From contig NZ_MSTI01000072.1 of assembly GCF_001949125.1 (NCBI RefSeq), positions 1-7,006 on the forward strand: DNA of 7,006 nucleotides, given 5' to 3'. This DNA is from Deinococcus marmoris (GTDB lineage Bacteria; Deinococcota; Deinococci; Deinococcales; Deinococcaceae). Numbering within the stretch: position 1 is the stretch's first letter; the number at the start of each line of letters is the position of its first letter. Below are positions 5,162 through 7,006 of this stretch, one piece after another. The notes under the pieces were generated by a model. It was not told where the DNA came from. It saw only the letters and a program-made list of their open reading frames with translations, and did not search any database. A program made the position numbers and the translations under genes.

Positions 5162-6028
5162 ATGCTTCCACTTCTATCCAAGCTCGTGTTCATAGCCCTG
5201 CTAACCAGCCCTCTAGCTCTCGCAGCCTCCTTGAGCCTCGATGAAATTGTCAAGAAAGGTTATATGGGTGCTTTGGTCTGCTCTCCTCTTCTCAACAGGT
5301 GCATAGGGAGAACGCCATTCGCACCAAATGCGTTGGCATCCACGTTGGGATTGGCGCTTCCCAACCGGAGTGGCGAAATGTGGGATACCGCAGGACAAGG
5401 GTGGCGTGTAGAAGTACAGCAGGGGGGTGACTGGTATGCGTTCTTGACACCATTGGGAAGGAATCTGACTGCCCAAGAGTTGAGGCAGTATCCAGAACAG
5501 ACAGCTCCGAGCCGTACCACCTTGCCAGATACAAACGTGCAGAATCAAAAATTATCCGACAGTGAGCTAAGTGGAACGGTTATTATTGATGTGCGACATT
5601 TAGGAAAAATGGAGAAGAGTCAAAAGAATATCGTCTACGATAATCTAGGCAAAAAGCTCTGGTCCGTAGAAATGTATCTCGCATACAGTCGTGGGCGTAT
5701 TCAAAACGATGGGGATCGGGTCAGATTTATCACGCCAGATCAGCTTAAAAATTACAGTTTGTCGGATAGTAGTTGGCTGGGACCTTTACGAATTAAAGCA
5801 ATGAAGCTTGAGAGCGACAAGGGTTACATGCGTATTGTTCTTGGGCCAAATTCAACTCGCAGTTTCAATAATTATATCCCCGCATTTCGAATCGTATACT
5901 TAATGGAAAATTCACAACAAATTGTCAACGTAGCGCCTTCAAGATCTCAAAATAGTGACATAGCGCCAGCACAATCTCGCGCAAGTAGCGCTGGCAGCAT
6001 TCCAATCGCCGTTCCTCCACGTAGGTAA
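5162..6028 (+). CDS. Exported protein of unknown function
   Basis: A 288-residue protein starting with a clear Sec signal peptide (MLPLLSKLVFIALLTSPLAL, likely cut after ALA at residue 21 or nearby), so it should act outside the cytoplasm. The frame is open back to a TTG at 5129, but the ATG at 5162 puts the signal peptide exactly at the N-terminus. Two Cys (40, 47) lie in the first mature segment. The middle has a strand-rich block, GTVIIDVRHLGKME (138-151), KNIVYDNLGKKLWS (155-168), then GPLRIKAMKLES (207-218). Its pattern recalls the IIDARGLG-type domain seen in some bacterial secreted proteins; that likeness is impressionistic. The C-terminus is Ser/Ala/Pro-rich (VAPSRSQNSDIAPAQSRASS), probably disordered. 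Codon and base use are more AT-rich than the neighbours, suggesting separate acquisition. It is the only plus-strand gene and converges on the gene at 6153. Confidence 0.75.
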   Translation: MLPLLSKLVFIALLTSPLALAASLSLDEIVKKGYMGALVCSPLLNRCIGRTPFAPNALASTLGLALPNRSGEMWDTAGQGWRVEVQQGGDWYAFLTPLGRNLTAQELRQYPEQTAPSRTTLPDTNVQNQKLSDSELSGTVIIDVRHLGKMEKSQKNIVYDNLGKKLWSVEMYLAYSRGRIQNDGDRVRFITPDQLKNYSLSDSSWLGPLRIKAMKLESDKGYMRIVLGPNSTRSFNNYIPAFRIVYLMENSQQIVNVAPSRSQNSDIAPAQSRASSAGSIPIAVPPRR

Positions 6029-6152
6029 GCACCTAGTCCAACTGCTACTGAAGGGAACTTTGGATGTTTGACTAGAGCGGCGTTGCCTTGCAAGAGAGTC
6101 AGCCAAAATTTGCTCAAACTGCACAATAAGCCTATATTTGGCAGGTCTGACA

Positions 6153-6680
6153 TTAGGATATTACAGAGCTTGGCTCCGTCCCCAAGTCATGGATGTTGAA
6201 GCCAGTGGCCGCCCGCGCTTTTTCGTTGAGCAGGTGCATCAGCAGTCGCCCTGGCGTTTCAATCTTCTGGCCCTTCAGCCGCCACTTCTCCAGCCGCTGG
6301 ATGCAGCGCCGCACCTCCTTGACCCCCAAGTGGACCAGCGCTTTGTAAAACCCGATGGCCGCCACCGCATGGGTGGCCGGATCGTCGTGGTGGATGGCGA
6401 TCTGTACGGCGAATTCCCAGAGTTGAGGGTTGGCGTCCCGTAACCTGTCTAGACAACCCTCTAAGCTGTCTGTCACTTGATCAAGGGTGGGGGAAAGGGT
6501 TTCTCGCTCGCCTGCACGCGTGATCAATGCCGCCCCATCCAGGCAGCGCAGTAGGTCTTCTCTTGTCTTTTCTGCCAAGGAAGCTCCTGACAGGCTATCA
6601 GTAAGTTTTCCACAATTGCTTTGTTTTTGAGTGGTAGTTGAGCTTCCTTTAGTCGTCTCACCTTGAGAGTTAACTGACAT
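6153..6680 (-). CDS. Hypothetical protein; start codon overlaps the IS end
   Basis: A 175-residue protein without a recognised family. The first 35 residues are Ser/Thr/Gln-rich and probably disordered (MSVNSQGETTKGSSTTTQKQ). The rest is mostly helical: LAEKTREDLLRCLDG (35-49), TLDQVTDSLEGCLDRLRDA (65-83), FYKALVHLGVKEVRRCIQRL (111-130), and a basic KWRLKGQKIETPGRLLMHLL segment (132-151). That last part recalls the winged-helix tail 'gk-i-nP-g-Ll--L' of some plasmid or phage replication initiators. This is a guess from pattern only. The ATG lies inside the putative terminal repeat of the IS4-type element, 8 bp from its transposase stop, so the original N-terminus may have been longer. There is no ribosome site; TAAACT five bases upstream could be a -10. 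The gene is convergent with the exported-protein gene across 124 bp. Confidence 0.6.
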   Translation of the reverse strand: MSVNSQGETTKGSSTTTQKQSNCGKLTDSLSGASLAEKTREDLLRCLDGAALITRAGERETLSPTLDQVTDSLEGCLDRLRDANPQLWEFAVQIAIHHDDPATHAVAAIGFYKALVHLGVKEVRRCIQRLEKWRLKGQKIETPGRLLMHLLNEKARAATGFNIHDLGTEPSSVIS

Positions 6681-7006
6681 CTTGCAGTTTAGACAATGAG
6701 GGCAGGGGATGCGTGCTGGAAGGCATCGAGCGCGTCTAGCTCCAATTGAAGCGCACGACGATGCACGTCGGGGACGAACGAGAACCTCACGGTTCTCGCC
6801 AGGTCGCCCCAGTCAGGCCATATGCCCGGCAGGCGAAGAGGGAGGTCAAGGTCCTGGAGATGACAGAGCAGGAAGGCCAAGCCGGAGAGGCACCACCAGC
6901 GCAAGACACCCTGTTTGCTGTGCTGCGCAAAGCGTTCAAGTCCGAAGCGGCCCTTGATCGTTTTGAAAAAGGCTTCGATTCGCCAGCGGCGTTTCCCTAC
7001 TCGTGC
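6674..7006 (-). mobile_element. IS4-type insertion sequence, 3' part only (runs off the window)
   Basis: Transposase-stop end of an IS on the minus strand; the rest lies beyond 7006. The outer end is put at 6674 because the sequence from there inward (CTGACATCTTGCAGT) resembles the inverted end at 342. It has the same orientation as the fragment at 1-342, as expected for two copies of one element in direct repeat or for two related elements. Confidence 0.55.
6689..7006 (-). CDS. IS4-family transposase, C-terminal part (5' end beyond window)
   Basis: The last 105 residues of a DDE transposase. The fragment begins ARVGKRRWRIEAFFKTIKGR and carries the R-x3-E-x6-K part of the IS4 YREK signature (R7, E11, K18 of the visible fragment; E11 would be the third catalytic residue). 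The Tyr that usually precedes it by three residues is Gly here. The hydrophobic helix VLRWWCLSGLAFLLCHL that follows is usual for the C-terminal end of these enzymes. The stop at 6689 is followed by only about 15 bp before the element's presumed end. The catalytic Asp residues are outside the window, so integrity cannot be judged. Confidence 0.82.
   Translation of the reverse strand, partial: ARVGKRRWRIEAFFKTIKGRFGLERFAQHSKQGVLRWWCLSGLAFLLCHLQDLDLPLRLPGIWPDWGDLARTVRFSFVPDVHRRALQLELDALDAFQHASPALIV

Noticed and set aside
6033..6075. Bidirectional terminator between the convergent genes (CTAGTCCAA / TTTGACTAG)
   Set aside because: Nine-base arms with one mismatch across a 25-base loop and no T tract; too weak to call.
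1..7006. CRISPR arrays, tRNA or rRNA genes
   Set aside because: No regularly spaced short direct repeats and no cloverleaf-like or conserved rRNA segments were seen on reading through.

Overview
The window looks like a transposon-rich accessory segment of a GC-rich bacterium. A Deinococcus-type genome is the best guess, because of the IS4 and IS3/IS407 elements, the short intergenic repeat elements, and a stand-alone NERD-domain helicase. That taxonomic call is inference; no rRNA, tRNA or taxon-defining gene is present. Nearly all coding sequence is on the minus strand. The exception is one secreted-protein gene at 5162-6028, which also looks visibly poorer in GC than its neighbours.

Layout, left to right. 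At 1-342 lies the upstream end of an IS4-type element, with the transposase N-terminus leaving the window at base 1. Positions 343-694 hold no gene but carry a palindromic MITE-like repeat (460-643) with a perfect nested hairpin. At 695-2892 is a NERD nuclease-like domain joined to a UvrD-like superfamily 1 helicase. It is split into two overlapping frames (2497-2892 and 695-2500) by a one-base discrepancy in a G-rich tract, and the two frames meet in an ATGA stop/start overlap. Positions 2893-3448 are gene-poor, with diverged repeats and a possible decayed coding relic. At 3449-4670 is a complete IS3-family (IS407 group) element with orfA, orfB and recognisable terminal inverted repeats but no visible target duplication. 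It directly abuts a frameshifted relic of a metallo-beta-lactamase/beta-CASP RNase-type gene (4671-4983). Then come a second copy of the 60-bp repeat (5064-5122), an exported protein of unknown function (5162-6028), a convergent hypothetical gene (6153-6680), and the C-terminal part of another IS4-type transposase (6689-7006).

How it fits together. The two terminal transposase fragments have the same orientation, and the element ends facing the interior look like inverted copies of one another (CTGACA-type termini at 342 and 6674). The interior of about 6.3 kb may therefore sit between two directly repeated copies of one IS, like a composite transposon. The helicase is the only large cellular gene with a recognisable catalytic role. 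NERD plus SF1 helicase architecture suggests nucleic-acid processing and, as an unproven possibility, mobile-element or phage defence. The other contents (broken beta-CASP gene, scattered repeats, IS without target duplication) indicate repeated insertion and deletion rather than a coherent operon.
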